From Umbilicaria muhlenbergii (lineage: Eukaryota; Ascomycota; Lecanoromycetes; Umbilicariales; Umbilicariaceae), in NCBI GenBank assembly GCA_000611775.1, contig KK106982.1, positions 3,033,992 to 3,097,991 of the forward strand: a DNA stretch of 64,000 bases, written 5' to 3'. This document shows, one piece after another, positions 9,744-21,166 of this stretch (the first letter of the stretch is position 1; each line of letters begins with the position of its first letter). A program made the position numbers and the translations under genes. The notes beneath the pieces are model-generated. The model was not told the DNA's origin. It saw only the letters and a program-made list of their open reading frames with translations, and did not search any database.

Positions 9744-12539
9744 CGCAAATTAATAGCGTTGTCGCATCTCCTGAAGAGACACTGGCAGTGATCATGCAGG
9801 CCCCGACAGCGTGCTGTTTGAGGTTGGAGGTGGGCGAAATGCCCACGGGCGGCTGCCGGTATATACATCTGCAGTTGGGTCGCCGCCATGCTGGCGCAGG
9901 GTTTCGAAGCAGCTGGAGCAATTGCGAGCTGTGCGAATTGGATGTCGATTGGAAGTGCTATCGCGGTCACCTGCAGTAGCGTCAGCGGTTATGGAACACG
10001 ACTGGGTGGAAACGAGTCGAATGAGAGGCCGAGAAGGGCTTTAACGAGGAAGATGGCGTGCATCAAGTGTGGGAAGCATGTGCGGCCCAGCCCCAAATAG
10101 TTAGAGAAACAGTTGGAGAAGGCAGGGGTACGGCGACGGCGGCATGGCTTCTCCTTGCTCAGCCTCTATAGGCTATCGTGACTTGACTACCAGTCCTCGA
10201 AGGATTCAGAAGAATCTGAACGTCCACTGTGTGCGGGACATGGAGATACCATGAGAGTCTCCAATTCCTGACTGTGTGACCCTGAAGTCCAATAGCCTTG
10301 CGACGTGAAAGTACGTAAGATACGTAGGTTACACAACTTCCAACGCACCATTGCAGCTTGCAGATTTCGTACATTGGAACGTTCTTCGAATATCTTCCAC
10401 AGCTGTGGAGTATCTTACTTCCCAAGTGCAAATTGCCACTTGTTCGACATTGAATCTACTGACTGGTGACTCGGCGATCCACAGCTGACGTCGCCTCTGA
10501 ATCTTTATCGGTCATGAAGGCACCCCACAAACCAATACATTTTGCCTGGACGAGCAGGACCGACACCGCGGCCCAATTGACCGATGATTTTCTGGTAAGA
10601 GCTATTGCACAGATGTTCAAAATAGATGATGTTACTGCCTGACCATCAGGATGATGCCCAGTCAACCCTTGAGCTCGCCGTTCGAGGTGGCCCCACTCTC
10701 TGTCCTCCTAATGATCGTCAGCGTGACCATCGATACCTGCCACTCCCGGAGCAGGCGCCGACGGCCTGTCCAAGCAAACACTGAGTAGGGTAGGGTTCGG
10801 CCTCGTCTCTGTCCTCCCTACGCCATTCACAATTTCTTTACTAAGGTACACAATTGCTGTAATGAATGCTGTTTTCACGGGGGAGTTTCCTACACCGCTA
10901 CTGTAATGAATGCTGCTTTCACCAACATGCATCGGTGAAGCCTGCGCTTCTTTTCATCCACGTCTATATGATTCGTCGTTCTTTACTCCGTCCTTCTGCT
11001 TCTTCTCTCTTCTCCACGCATCCGTCGTCTTATTAAGGCTAGCTTTGGCGGAAGGCTCTCCGTGCTTTGGTCGTGGTACAAAGCTTAGGAACTATGAGCA
11101 GCCGTCACGGTCACGAAATTAATGCTAGTTCGCAATGATTGGGCACTTCAGTGAAAATTAGACAGTTCTTCTCCGAATAACTTCGCACAACGGAGATATC
11201 CATTGACAGGGGCGTTGCTGCCTTTTCTAACATAAAAGCTGGTTCCTCTTCTTCTTTGCTGTATTTAATCATACACCAAAAGCATACGAAAACAAGATAA
11301 TCTTCCGTCCTTTTCCCCCTTTGAGGAAACTGGTCCTTACAGCGCACACCGAATCTTTTCTCCTTCCTTTGACCATCCTCAATCTTCTTTCCTTTAGTCC
11401 GACTAGGCAAATCCGAACATCCAGTCCAGGTTCCCTCTGCCTCCTCTCTTCACTTCCACAGTAATGTCTTCCTTCTTGCTCCAGTCCTTCGGCGTGCTAC
11501 CTTTCACCAGTGGATTCGGAGTAACGACCGTGTCAAGTCACTGTGCCACCTACGCTCCCTTCTTCCGGCACTTCTCGCTCATTCCCGTCATCGTCAGCAT
11601 GATCTTCGCCCTTGCGTCCGCCCCGAACTTCTTCTGCTTCCTACCGTGACCAGTAATTTGATACCGATATTAGTCTTGGCCGTGGTGTCTAAGGTGACGA
11701 GGTTAAAGTCAGTGCTCCATCGACGTTCAATGGTCCCGCTGCTGTCCGAAAAATCTAAGGCTCGAATTCTATTTCTCATGGAGTTTTCGCTTTTGCTGCA
11801 CAGCCTAGTCTGCTCCTGATTGATGGCATGATCATTGACGTTGCGGGATATTGTTCTCGCTGATTCAGCAGGAAAGAATTCAGATGCGCGTTTCCAAGAA
11901 CCGTCATTAACGATGGCCTGTTGGTTACCAAAGGATGGAGGATATGCTACCTATCGAACCTTCAATATACGCTCCCAGACTGCGCCACTCAGGGCAAAGG
12001 AAACGTCGACCTCTCTCCCGATGTGGTAACCGGGGCTCCTTAGCCCCAAAACCTCTCTTCCAGAGACACAGCCGCCTCGTGCAATCAAACCTGGTCAGGC
12101 TGCTAAATATGAGCCCCTTGAGGTGGTCCTGGAAGTCCAAAAGGACAAAAACCGGATTGACGCTCCATACGCTGTCTATACCACTACCCCTCAGCAAACA
12201 CAAAGCATGCGGCAGGGACCAGCACACCAGGTTAAGATCCAACACTACACCGACACTCACTTCATAGCCGGCACACAGGACAAATACACCAAGAGCTTCG
12301 CGACTCCAGAGTTGTCAGTTCTACCTCAAGGAACCATCGATCCGTCCGAACATGCCCCAGCGGCTATGTCCAGATGGAGCCAGACTACTTCGATGCAAGA
12401 GGTCCGTCTCGCCTAGGTCTGCCAAACCAGAGAAAAGATGGAGCCTTTGCACCGGCGCCGAGTGTATCGAGAAGAAGTCTTCACAGGCAGCTACGGAAGG
12501 AAAAGCACCTAGTCGAACGAAAATTAGTGGAAAATACAT
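9744..12539. other. Gene-poor stretch
   Basis: No gene can be supported in ~2.8 kb. Many short overlapping frames occur on both strands, none with a family resemblance or convincing intron signals. A 22-bp direct repeat with one mismatch (10857-10878 and 10901-10922, core CTGTAATGAATGCTG) is the only other structure noted. It may contain non-coding transcripts or decayed sequence. Confidence 0.45.
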
Positions 12540-13078
12540 CCAATCCATGGGATAGCAAAGGAAAAGGCAAACGCTGTTCCGCGCCGCCGGACTGAGATGG
12601 CCAGATCATATTCTCCCCAAGAAAACTGGCCCACATCCTCCCCTCCCACCGTTTCTCGACTTCGCATAAGCTAATCTCTAACGGACTTATGCAATAAGAG
12701 ACGGAGACATGTTTGAACGAATATGGAAAGGTGAAGGCACCCAAGGAAAGCAAAGGTTAAGGCAAGTGCTACTTCTCACCACCGAACTGGGCGGCAAGAT
12801 TACGTATCCCTCAAGAAAACTGGCCCATATCCTCCTCTTCCACCGTTTCTCGGCTTCGCATAAGCAGATCGCCAGCGGAATGATGCAATAAGAGGTGGAG
12901 ACATGTTTGGACGAAAACGGAAAGGTGAAGGCCAGCAAAGGAAAAGGCAAATGCTGTTCTTCGCCATCGGATTAGGATGGCAAGATTACGTGCTCCCTAG
13001 GAAAACTGGCCCACATTCTTTTGTCCCACCGTTTCTCGACCTCGCAGAAACTGATCCCCAGCGGACTGATGCAATAAG
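12540..13078. repeat. Tandem repeat, about 2.8 copies of a ~185-195-bp unit
   Basis: The marker AGCAAAGG recurs at 12554, 12749 and 12934, and GACATGTTTG near 12706 and 12900. Each unit continues in the same order: the AAAACTGGCCCA block, the CCACCGTTTCTCG block, a GCGGA segment and TGATGCAATAAG. Copies differ by substitutions and small indels, so the array is not young. Frames read through it are shadows that repeat themselves, for example WASFLGE and WASFLEG on the minus strand. No known satellite or transposon family is recognised. Confidence 0.8.
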
Positions 13079-13468
13079 CGGTGTAGACTGAGAAATGACG
13101 AGAGTAAGGAACCCAAGCTTATGAAGACACAGAGCTTAGCCTGTCAGCACTCTTAGCGAAAGTGGTTATGGCAGGGAGCGAGACTAACCAGGAATCGGGG
13201 GAAGGATGAGGGATTTGTGGCTGGAGGAGGTGCGAGGTGGTTGAGAGGATGTACCGAGTCGGGAGGAACCCGAGGCGTGGTCTTCAACTTATAGTGGCAA
13301 ACATCTTCTTGGTTCAGCAACTTCCCGCATTATGAAATTTGTATGCAATGGATTTCCAGGCTGGACCCGTGATACTCCTGACACATGACCTAACAACCCA
13401 CCAAACAACCCCGGCCCCACTGCCCACCCCCCACACCCAGTCCATCCCCGCCTCCATTCGTAACACCC
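13079..13468. other. Intergenic stretch
   Basis: No supported gene. The last ~90 bp are strongly C-rich, the beginning of the skew island that covers the next gene. Confidence 0.5.
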
Positions 13469-14115
13469 CTAGTGCACACTCCCCAACCCCACCTTCGTCG
13501 TCCCATCCACAACCTCAAACCCCACCCACCCACCTTTCTCCCCCGCTCCATCCATCCAATCCCCCAGCGCCCCCACTGCCGCCCCCAGTACCCCCCACGT
13601 AACCTGCTCATTGGCCTCATTCTGCACCAGCAACTGCACGGCCCAATCTCCGACATAATTATACACGACCCCCGTGGACGTGACCGGCATATTCCCGTCT
13701 CCATGTTCGGAGATGTAGGCGACGATCTGCGCGTGTGCGGTAATGAGGACGGTGTGGATGGATGCGAGGATTTCGGGAGCGTATTGGGGGCCGAGGGCGC
13801 CGGAGGGGGTGATGAGGACGTAGGTTTTGCTGTTGGGGGCGCACCAGATGGTGGGGGCGTTGGGGGTTGGGGGGGAGACGAAGGAGGAGGGCGAGGGGGG
13901 GGTGGAGGAGGGGTTGTAGAAGCTGTTTGTCGGGGGGAGGTTAGTTGTGGGAAGGGTGGGAGTGGGCAATGGGGGACGCACGTTCCGGCGAGGGTGCCGG
14001 GGGAGTTGGCGCAGAAGGCGAGGGGCATGTCGCCGGGGGATAGAGCGGAGGCGATCGGGTTGCAGGAGCTGAGGGTGAGGAATTGGAGGAGTGTCCATGT
14101 GAGTAATGCGCGCAT
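13469..14115 (-). CDS. Small secreted protein, paralogue of the gene at 28.8-29.5 kb
   Basis: Exons 14115..13982 and 13922..13469 give 195 residues. The 59-bp intron starts GTGCGT, has a CTAAC branch site and ends ACAG; splicing removes a low-complexity frame conflict. The N-terminus MRALLTWTLLQFLTLSSCNP is a signal peptide. After a Pro/Ser linker comes a compact domain with VLITAHAQIVAYISEHGDGN, a P-x-x-x-GVVYNY step, QVTWGVLGAAVGALGDWM and a final GFEVVDGTTKVGLGSV. The protein at 28841 has the same order of motifs and an intron at the same place and phase, so the two are paralogues. The function is unknown; it is probably secreted or cell-wall associated. The gene lies in a strong C-to-G skew island. 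Confidence 0.75.
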
Positions 14116-15030
14116 CTTGGGCGGGAGTGGTGGGTATGTCGCGGGCTTCAAGTAAGGAACATGGGGAAATGTGGGAGACTTCCGATTGAGGAGCAAGTAG
14201 GAATGAAGAATGGGAAAGTCTGTGGTGGAGTAGACAGGCGAGGGTATTTGTAAATCACCTTCGTTGCTATCTCAGCCACAGTGACTACCTATACTGTAAT
14301 ATCTCCGACAAACGTGCCTGCCTGCTTCCGTAGCGCAAATAATGCCACCTCCGAAAAAGCTTGAGCACGTTGCTGGAGCCCCCACGCAAATCTTATTCTC
14401 GGGTCGCATATGTTTCAAGGCTCCTCAGGCGTTTTGAGAATTCCGGTAGGGCTGAGTACTGGTGTTTCAGTCGTTCTTCACATCCGATGCAAGCATTTCC
14501 TAACGGCGTTTGAACATTCGGATTACCTGCATTCCGGTAAGGATCGAAGGATGAGGGGTCGAAGAACAGGCCACAGGCATGGGGTGCATAACCAAAACAA
14601 CGAAGAAAAAAAGAATGCGTAGCCGCAGAGCCCAGAGCTATTGCATACACAATTGTGAAGCACTTTATACCGTTGAGAAGACTGGTGAGGTCTATGATGG
14701 CATTATTCTGAAGTGAGAACATGAGGTAATGTCAAAGCAGACGGCCATCGCTATGCTTGTGAAAACAACGTATCGCCTCCATGGCAAGCCGCTCAAATGA
14801 ACGCGAGTCGCAAGATGCTAGATGCGAAACCTCCCGCTCTGAATGCAGGTAACAAATGTAATGCTTTCAAGTGACAAGAGCAAGATGCAATGATTTGATG
14901 CGATGAACGAATGCTTTCGTGAAACCGTCATCCCGTATGCGTAATTCTAAATCGTTTTTGTCGTGAGATCGTTTCGTGATTCGGAACGTCATGATTGGAA
15001 AGGTTGTCCTTTTTTTGCAAACCCTCTTTT
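14116..15030. other. Intergenic stretch
   Basis: No supported gene. It holds the promoter of the secreted-protein gene to its left and the 3' region of the dsRBD-like gene to its right. Confidence 0.45.
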
Positions 15031-15473
15031 CTACCTCGGCGGTGCTGGGGTTAATTGATGTCGATTGCTATAGGTCAGGGCTTTCTTCGTGCCACTTCCC
15101 CGTCGGCCATTGAGCTGTATCCTGCCACTATCGTAGCTGCCCGGGCTACTCCCCCCACTCCGGCTACCACTACTGGCAGAAGTATCCAGGTCCTCGGAGC
15201 ATATACTGCGTCTCTCCGTGCCAATGGCTACTGGTAATCCCTGCATGACTGCACCGTTCCTGTTGCCGGAGGGATACATGCCATCGTTGACTGAGAAATT
15301 ACGGCAGATCAAGTAAGCGCGCATGGCCGCGTTCTCACGAGCAAGCATCTCATTCCCATAGAACGTGTCGGTTTGGTATTCGCGGTTATTGACGCGGACG
15401 ATGCAGGTGAAGCCGCCGTTGGAGCTGTAGATGTCATACAGTGGATCTGGCCACTGACGGCGTCGACAGAGAC
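15031..15473 (-). CDS. dsRNA-binding-domain-like protein, 3' exon (5' exon not located)
   Basis: The exon begins after a clear 3' splice site (an ACTAAC branch site, then TATTAG ending at 15474) and runs to a stop at 15031, giving ~147 residues. It opens with CRRRQWPDPLYDIYSSNGGF, continues CIVRVNNREYQTDTFYGNEM and LARENAAMRAYLICRNFSVN. This is an alpha-beta-beta-beta-alpha pattern like a dsRBD, with the Ala-rich last helix, and matches a short family common in Pezizomycotina. The tail is Ser/Gly-rich and low in complexity. The frame stays open upstream to 15618 but lacks an ATG in a sensible context. The first exon must lie further upstream; a donor GTACGT near 15590 is one candidate. RNA binding is inferred from fold resemblance only. 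Confidence 0.6.
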
Positions 15474-17867
15474 CTAATATAGCGGCTGTTAGTCCAATGG
15501 TTTGCACAAGATCCACTGCGGATGAACCCGCCGAGGTAGATTTGACACGTGGAAGCTGATGATTGTCGGCAGGGCCTGTGTGGCCATCACGTACCGTCCC
15601 ACTACTAAGTGACCACAATCCGCGTATCCTCAGTAGGAAGACTGTCTACCAACTAAGAGACTCTGGGTGCAAACTTGGGCTTGGGTTTGGCGTAAAATTT
15701 AAAAGGAGACGGAGCGACTAACTGGATAGATATTGGATATAATACATATCAGTGAACCTCCAAATATGGCCCGACGAGCCGGTGATCTGGATGGGACCTG
15801 AACAACACGCAGGACCCTGTTGTGATCCAATGGTGTGGCCAGAGGCGCAGCGTTGGTGCCCAATGCTTGCCCTAATTCGGTAGCGAAGTGTGGCCGAACG
15901 TCGTGTTAAGCCTCGAGCGGATGTAGGTAAGACGGTCCCAGGTCGTCCTTGCAGGCACGAGTAGTAATCAATCCTCCGGACAGGGCGAGACGCGAGAACG
16001 AGCAACAAGACAGATAGCAAACCGGGTTAATGGGTTCAGAACTTGAGGGTACTTTATAGCAACACTGGCGGGTAAAGATGCAAACCACCTGGGATATAGA
16101 GATTCTTCAACACATATTGGATAGCAAAGAGCGTCATGCGATGAGATTCGTGCCACGGCTCGCCAGATACGCTGAATACGATGCGTTGGCGTGCTTTCCT
16201 GCCAGTAATTCATGTTTGACCGTGTATATTCCTATTTGTAGACCTATAAGACCGTGATCCCACGTCGATCTAGGGAGCACAGTTCGTGCTGACTTGCAGG
16301 CTCCGCAGCTAACGTCTGTCCGTTGCTCCGCTATTAAATGCACGTCAGTGGCAGGAAGGAAGTCGCGGCTTCGTGTAAGTTAGCAGTAAGGGGCAAATCA
16401 TCGGAGAGATAGGCACGAAACCCCGCAGAAGCTACATATAAAGTACCTTTTGGACGAAGGACTTCAGCGCCATGATGTTTGGGCCTCTGTCGCTAATGCA
16501 AGGGAGTCTCAAGCAGACGCAATGATGGAGTCGTGGGCCTGGTCCAAACCCAATTATCAGATCCAGAAACGGTGACGGCCGTGACGGTTCGGCTTAGTGA
16601 GCGGCAGGCGCCCTAGGTCGTCGTTCCAGGGACTGCTGCGAGAGCCATGTGATGTTTTCCCTCGTACCCGGGGTTTCGCCCGCCATGCCTAGCCTCTCAC
16701 GAAGCGCGATGAGCGCGGCTCAGCCCTGCGAACCAGAAGGATCCAGCGTGCAGCATCCCCAGGAATTGAGGTATCACTTCTGATGATTAAGGCAGCTTGA
16801 TCGTGGAGTCGAACGCCAACAGGAGGCGCGCCCGGATTGGCAGGCACCAAGTTCGGGCGTATCTTGGGGTGGCAGGCGCCGTATGCAATGATGAGCTGGC
16901 CATGCGCTTGACGGTTCGGCCAGCAGAGCATATGCGCTGATGTCCCCAAACGGACAATCCGTCTCGTGCACGACATCATCAGCATCGTCTCGAGTACTGT
17001 GTTTATTCGGGGCCGCTGGGGACCTCCTGGTATGTAAACACTCATCGCTGCCCTGGTTGATGCCCGCCCGGCTCAGACAGGGCTCGGTTTTCGTGTCTCG
17101 CGGCAAAAGCGACTCGAAGAGTAGACGTACCGCTTCCCGCCAGCGTGCTCGCCACACCGGTCCCAATCAGACGGCGCCAAGCATGTACGATTTGAGGAAC
17201 GTGCGATGCTTCAATGAAACTTTCGACCCTTCCTGTTCTTGCAGCGAGGAGGCGTACAACGGTCTGCCACCTAGCCCGCACGCAGACGCCAACGAACTGT
17301 GGTGCGCATGCGGCTAAGGCTCACCGATCGCTGCAGAATCTGGATGCCGGCAGAACGACGTGAGATAATCTTCCCCCTTGGGATGTTACCCGGTAGAAAA
17401 GAGAGTTGTCACCTTGCAGGACGTTCTCGAACCGCCCAAGTACTTGTACTTAGGCAGGGCACCGCAGGTAAGGCATCTCGTCGAACGCCATCGAAACGGT
17501 TGCCTCGCTTGTCCTATGCGCTAATCCTGGGAATTGCCCAGTCTGCTATGACATGGCATGGCCTTGGCCAAGGACATGGCGAAGAGGATCCAGGTCGAGG
17601 GAATGCTACGGTCTCCCATGAACCCATGATACATCTATGCTAGCTACATGGCCAGCAGGCAACTGCTTTGCTCACATGAGGAAACCAACGGTGCAAATGT
17701 GGCCAGGCTGCTTAAACTAGGCGAAATTTGGTATCTGCTGCCAAACATGCTTCCCATACGCCTACTTGACGTAAGAACCTCCCGTGGCACGACTTCGGCA
17801 TCCTTGTGCTCGAAGGAGACCCATTCATTTACTGCAACATTGTAATGCTGTGCAAGTGTCATCGATC
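15474..17867. other. Gene-poor stretch
   Basis: About 2.4 kb without a supported gene. It must contain the missing 5' exon(s) of the dsRBD-like gene near its left end and the 3' region of the farnesyltransferase gene at its right end. The longest open frames (minus 16689-17045, plus 16940-17317, plus 17299-17643) overlap each other on opposite strands, are rich in Arg and Ser, and match no family. Confidence 0.45.
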
Positions 17868-19820
17868 TTAGAAGCCACTTTTTTGCCGGTACCATGATCG
17901 GCTCCGGTCCACCGCAGCGGGAGGAATAGCAAAGATGGGGTGTAGAGCGTGCACACGGTCATCTTCATCATACACTTCCTCCTCCGCCTCTCCGTTCGAA
18001 ATTGGAATGGACCGCGATGAAGCCCAACGGAAGACTGAATCTATCGACTCCACTGTTTGGCCAGCAGCGGCGGCTTTCAGATAGTGATAGTGTTGAGCAG
18101 AACTTAGTCCAGCTAAGGTATAACAGGTGTGATATGCATCGGCGTATCTGCATGAACGAGTCAGTGATATCTCCATGCAGCATGGAGCATACAACACTCA
18201 CTTGCTGGGCTTGTCTCTCAGGCCGCCGCGCTCAGACTGACAACAGCATAGGATGTAACGTATCAGTCCTTCACGACTGTAAAGACTGCCCGTGATTGGA
18301 TTTGTAGAACTCTCTGAAATCTGAGGTCCATTCAAGGCTGCTTCTAGTAGAGGCCAGCAGCCTCCGACCCACCAACTGTAGCAGCCGTCGATCAATTTGT
18401 TGGTGCGACCCGCGAAGCCGCCTTCAGGGGCATATTGCCGAGCAGAGAGCCAGGATAAAAGTAGTGGTAGGTCAAGATACCTGTATTTCATGTATATTAG
18501 CAGATCGAGAAGTAACGCGAGAGTTTGGCTGTGAGGTGTCCTACTTTGGGATGTATTCATGCGGAGGCCCCAGGATGCTGAGACATGCCAGTGCGCAGAA
18601 AGCATAGGCCCCATGAGCCTCTGTATCTGGAGCACCTGATATGCCACCCTCGAAGGTCTGACCTGGATAGAGCGTTAGGCCACGTACATTGTGCAATTCT
18701 CGAATACGTACAGCGAGACAAATATTGGGGTAAACCACTAACGAATGATTCAGATCCAGTTTCTCTTGCGGGAACATTGGGTGGCAGGTCTAGCGGTAAG
18801 TCGAGGAGAGAGATCATGACCATTGAGCAATACGCGCCTCTTGCTACGGTCAACATGGTTCATTATTCGAGGATTAACCCAAGGTCATACCGTACATCTG
18901 CCTCACCACCTAGGCACATTTGGAACCCACCATCACTTTGCTTGAGTTCGCCTAGCCATCGCCATCTGCAAGCGTAGATACGTCAGTACAGGTCATCGAT
19001 GAAGCTCACTAAAGCTCACAATGATCGCCGATCTATCAGATCCAAAGCATCATTTCCGCCAACCATGGCCAGACTCAGGATTGCAGCATAAGATGCCGCG
19101 CAATGTGATGTCTGCCCGTGACCAGCGCCGAAGCCCCCACTTTTGTTTTGCATAGGGCTCAATGTCTGTATGGTTCTTTGTAACACTTGGTCAGCAGTGT
19201 GCGTGACGAGATTCGATTCAGCGTCGTCAGCGACTAGCCGAGGTTAGGGTTAGCTACCTTTCTCGGTACTGAGAAATATCATCGCCGAGCAGGTATAGAC
19301 CGGTCAGAGCCCAGTACAGAATCCACGGTCGACTCGCATCGTAGCCCACATACGCGGCCGGTAATGTCCGGAGTACATTGTGAAGGAATGCGATATGTTT
19401 CTCACGCTCCAAGGGCGGTAGTCCGTGGGGATTGAAATCGAAGGGTCCTTTACTTGGGTCAGCAGTGCCCGAGAGGTATGGCAAACACTCTTGGACAGTT
19501 TCATCCTGGAGATCTGATGTTTCGGTGAGTAGGTCATCCCGGATCGGAGGAGGGAAGGTAAATAAATCAGGAACAGGTGGTCGATCTCGTACGGCAGGCG
19601 TTGGGGGCTTTCTCGGAAAAAGGTATTCTGCGTCTTTGTCTGAGACCAAGTCGCCCTGATCGTGGACTTCTTCAATCCTCCCAGTCAGGCCTCCAATGAC
19701 ATTGCCGCTGCTCTCACCCAAATTTGCGGCAGAACTGTGTGTGGAAACGGCGTTTCTTATGACGTTAGACATGAATATGGTTTTGCGGCGTTTGCTGGTT
19801 ACTCTGATTGTTCTGGGCAT
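17868..19820 (-). CDS. ram1: Protein farnesyltransferase beta subunit (seven exons)
   Basis: Exons 19820..19258, 19175..19020, 18965..18891, 18839..18712, 18662..18545, 18480..18202 and 18147..17868 give 532 residues. All six introns are 49-82 bp and every junction keeps phase. This is the catalytic, zinc-binding subunit that with the alpha subunit attaches farnesyl to CaaX proteins such as Ras and a-factor-type pheromones. Repeated alpha-alpha barrel motifs are present: GGFGAGHGQTSHCAASYAA, GGISGAPDTEAHGAYAFCA and GGFAGRTNKLIDGCYSWWVG. The zinc ligands are visible as Asp and Cys in LIDGCYSWW and His in DAYHTCY. A second in-frame Met at codon 17 could be the true start. The length is longer than yeast Ram1 (431) because of an N-terminal extension usual in this group. 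Confidence 0.92.
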
Positions 19821-21166
19821 GAATTGCGGTCTCTTGTGGTTCAGTTCACTTTCTGTCTTACTATTGTTCTTTGAATTCCTTCTCGCCCGTGTTTATTGTT
19901 CGTAGACCTTGATAGGACCAATCGCCTAGCGACTCCATCATCTCCGGCCCTCGATTCACCATCTCTTAACTTAAGTCAATCTACAGCACATGCTACACGA
20001 TTTAAAAGGTCACTGGTACTCCGAGTACCTTAGGGAGATCATTGTTGACTGAGGTCAGTTGATTGGCATGCAGTACCCTGGGGACTCCAGCCGGAGCAAG
20101 AACAGCTATGGCGTCCAGCCATGAGGCTCTAAATACGAACAGGCATGCTGCGTGTCTGATTAGCGGCACTTCCTTCTTGTCGATGGGGTGAGGCTTCTAT
20201 GGGTTCACAACTGGATCCACTACCGCTTGCCCCACAAAGGAGGCTCGGACCGTTCGGCATGACGCTCAACTAAATGTAACCTGATAGCGTACTCTTTGTC
20301 CACCCCTTGTGGTATCACATGGCCGATTGCACGAGCGCCGGTTCCACGAGATCAATGTAAGGAGTACGAGGTAAACGTAGTTGCAGGTGCAATGTCCAGT
20401 ACCGAAACTTAGACTCCTCAGACCTCCCCTCGGCCTCTTCACCAGCAAAAGCGCGAGCATGTATGAGACTGGATAGGGCGGCAAGGTGCTTTGAAGGATT
20501 CTACTCGTAGCGTGCACGGGAGAGGGAGGTCCCGTCTCTCCGCACACTTCTCTTATCTTACGCGCGACCTCACATCGGACTCATTACTTCCCTCCTTCCG
20601 TAGACACAGCGGAGTAGCGAAGCAGCGAAACCGCTCAAATCTCTGACCATCGCGACCAGCTCTTATACAGTTTCATCCCGTGAGACCCGTCCTCCCGAAA
20701 GAGCGATGGCCACCGGCGAGGCCGACTGCTTTCCCAGTGTGTGTGTTCCGTCAGCTCGAGGTGGCCATGGTATTCGCGACGGCAAAAGGCCTTGCGTCTC
20801 GCATCTTCTTCCGGCCACGATAAGCACGCCAACGGACAGACGCAGTTGGCTTTCAGTTGGAAGGATACTCCGGAGTACGATCACCCGCATAAGGGCGGGA
20901 CCGGTTGTGTGGCCAGAATGGAGGCATCCCTGTCGCGGGCGAATCGATTGGCCGCCCCCCATGTCGCTTGCTGACCGCTACTCCACGCATGGCGGCCTCT
21001 CCCCCTCAGGTGGGCGGCACACCGCACTTCCCGAAGCCCATTACCTCCCGTCGCGCCCGTATACGCCCTAGACGCTGCTGACTCCACTGACACCGCTCTT
21101 TCCCTTGATGTCTCCTGTCATCCCTCGTTCGTCACAATACTATTGACTCCACATGTTCAGCTGACA
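19821..21166. other. Divergent intergenic region between ram1 and the Zn2Cys6 gene
   Basis: About 1.35 kb between two divergently transcribed genes; no supported gene inside. Open frames at 20663-21093 occur on both strands and look like shadows of a GC-rich promoter. It should contain both promoters and 5' leaders. Confidence 0.5.

Noticed and set aside
10857-10922. 22-bp direct repeat as a possible regulatory site pair
   Set aside because: Two copies with one mismatch in a gene-poor region give no functional hint.
13390-14196. 268-codon single-exon reading of the secreted protein
   Set aside because: After the signal peptide it turns into pure low complexity; a 59-bp intron with good signals joins the conserved second half instead.
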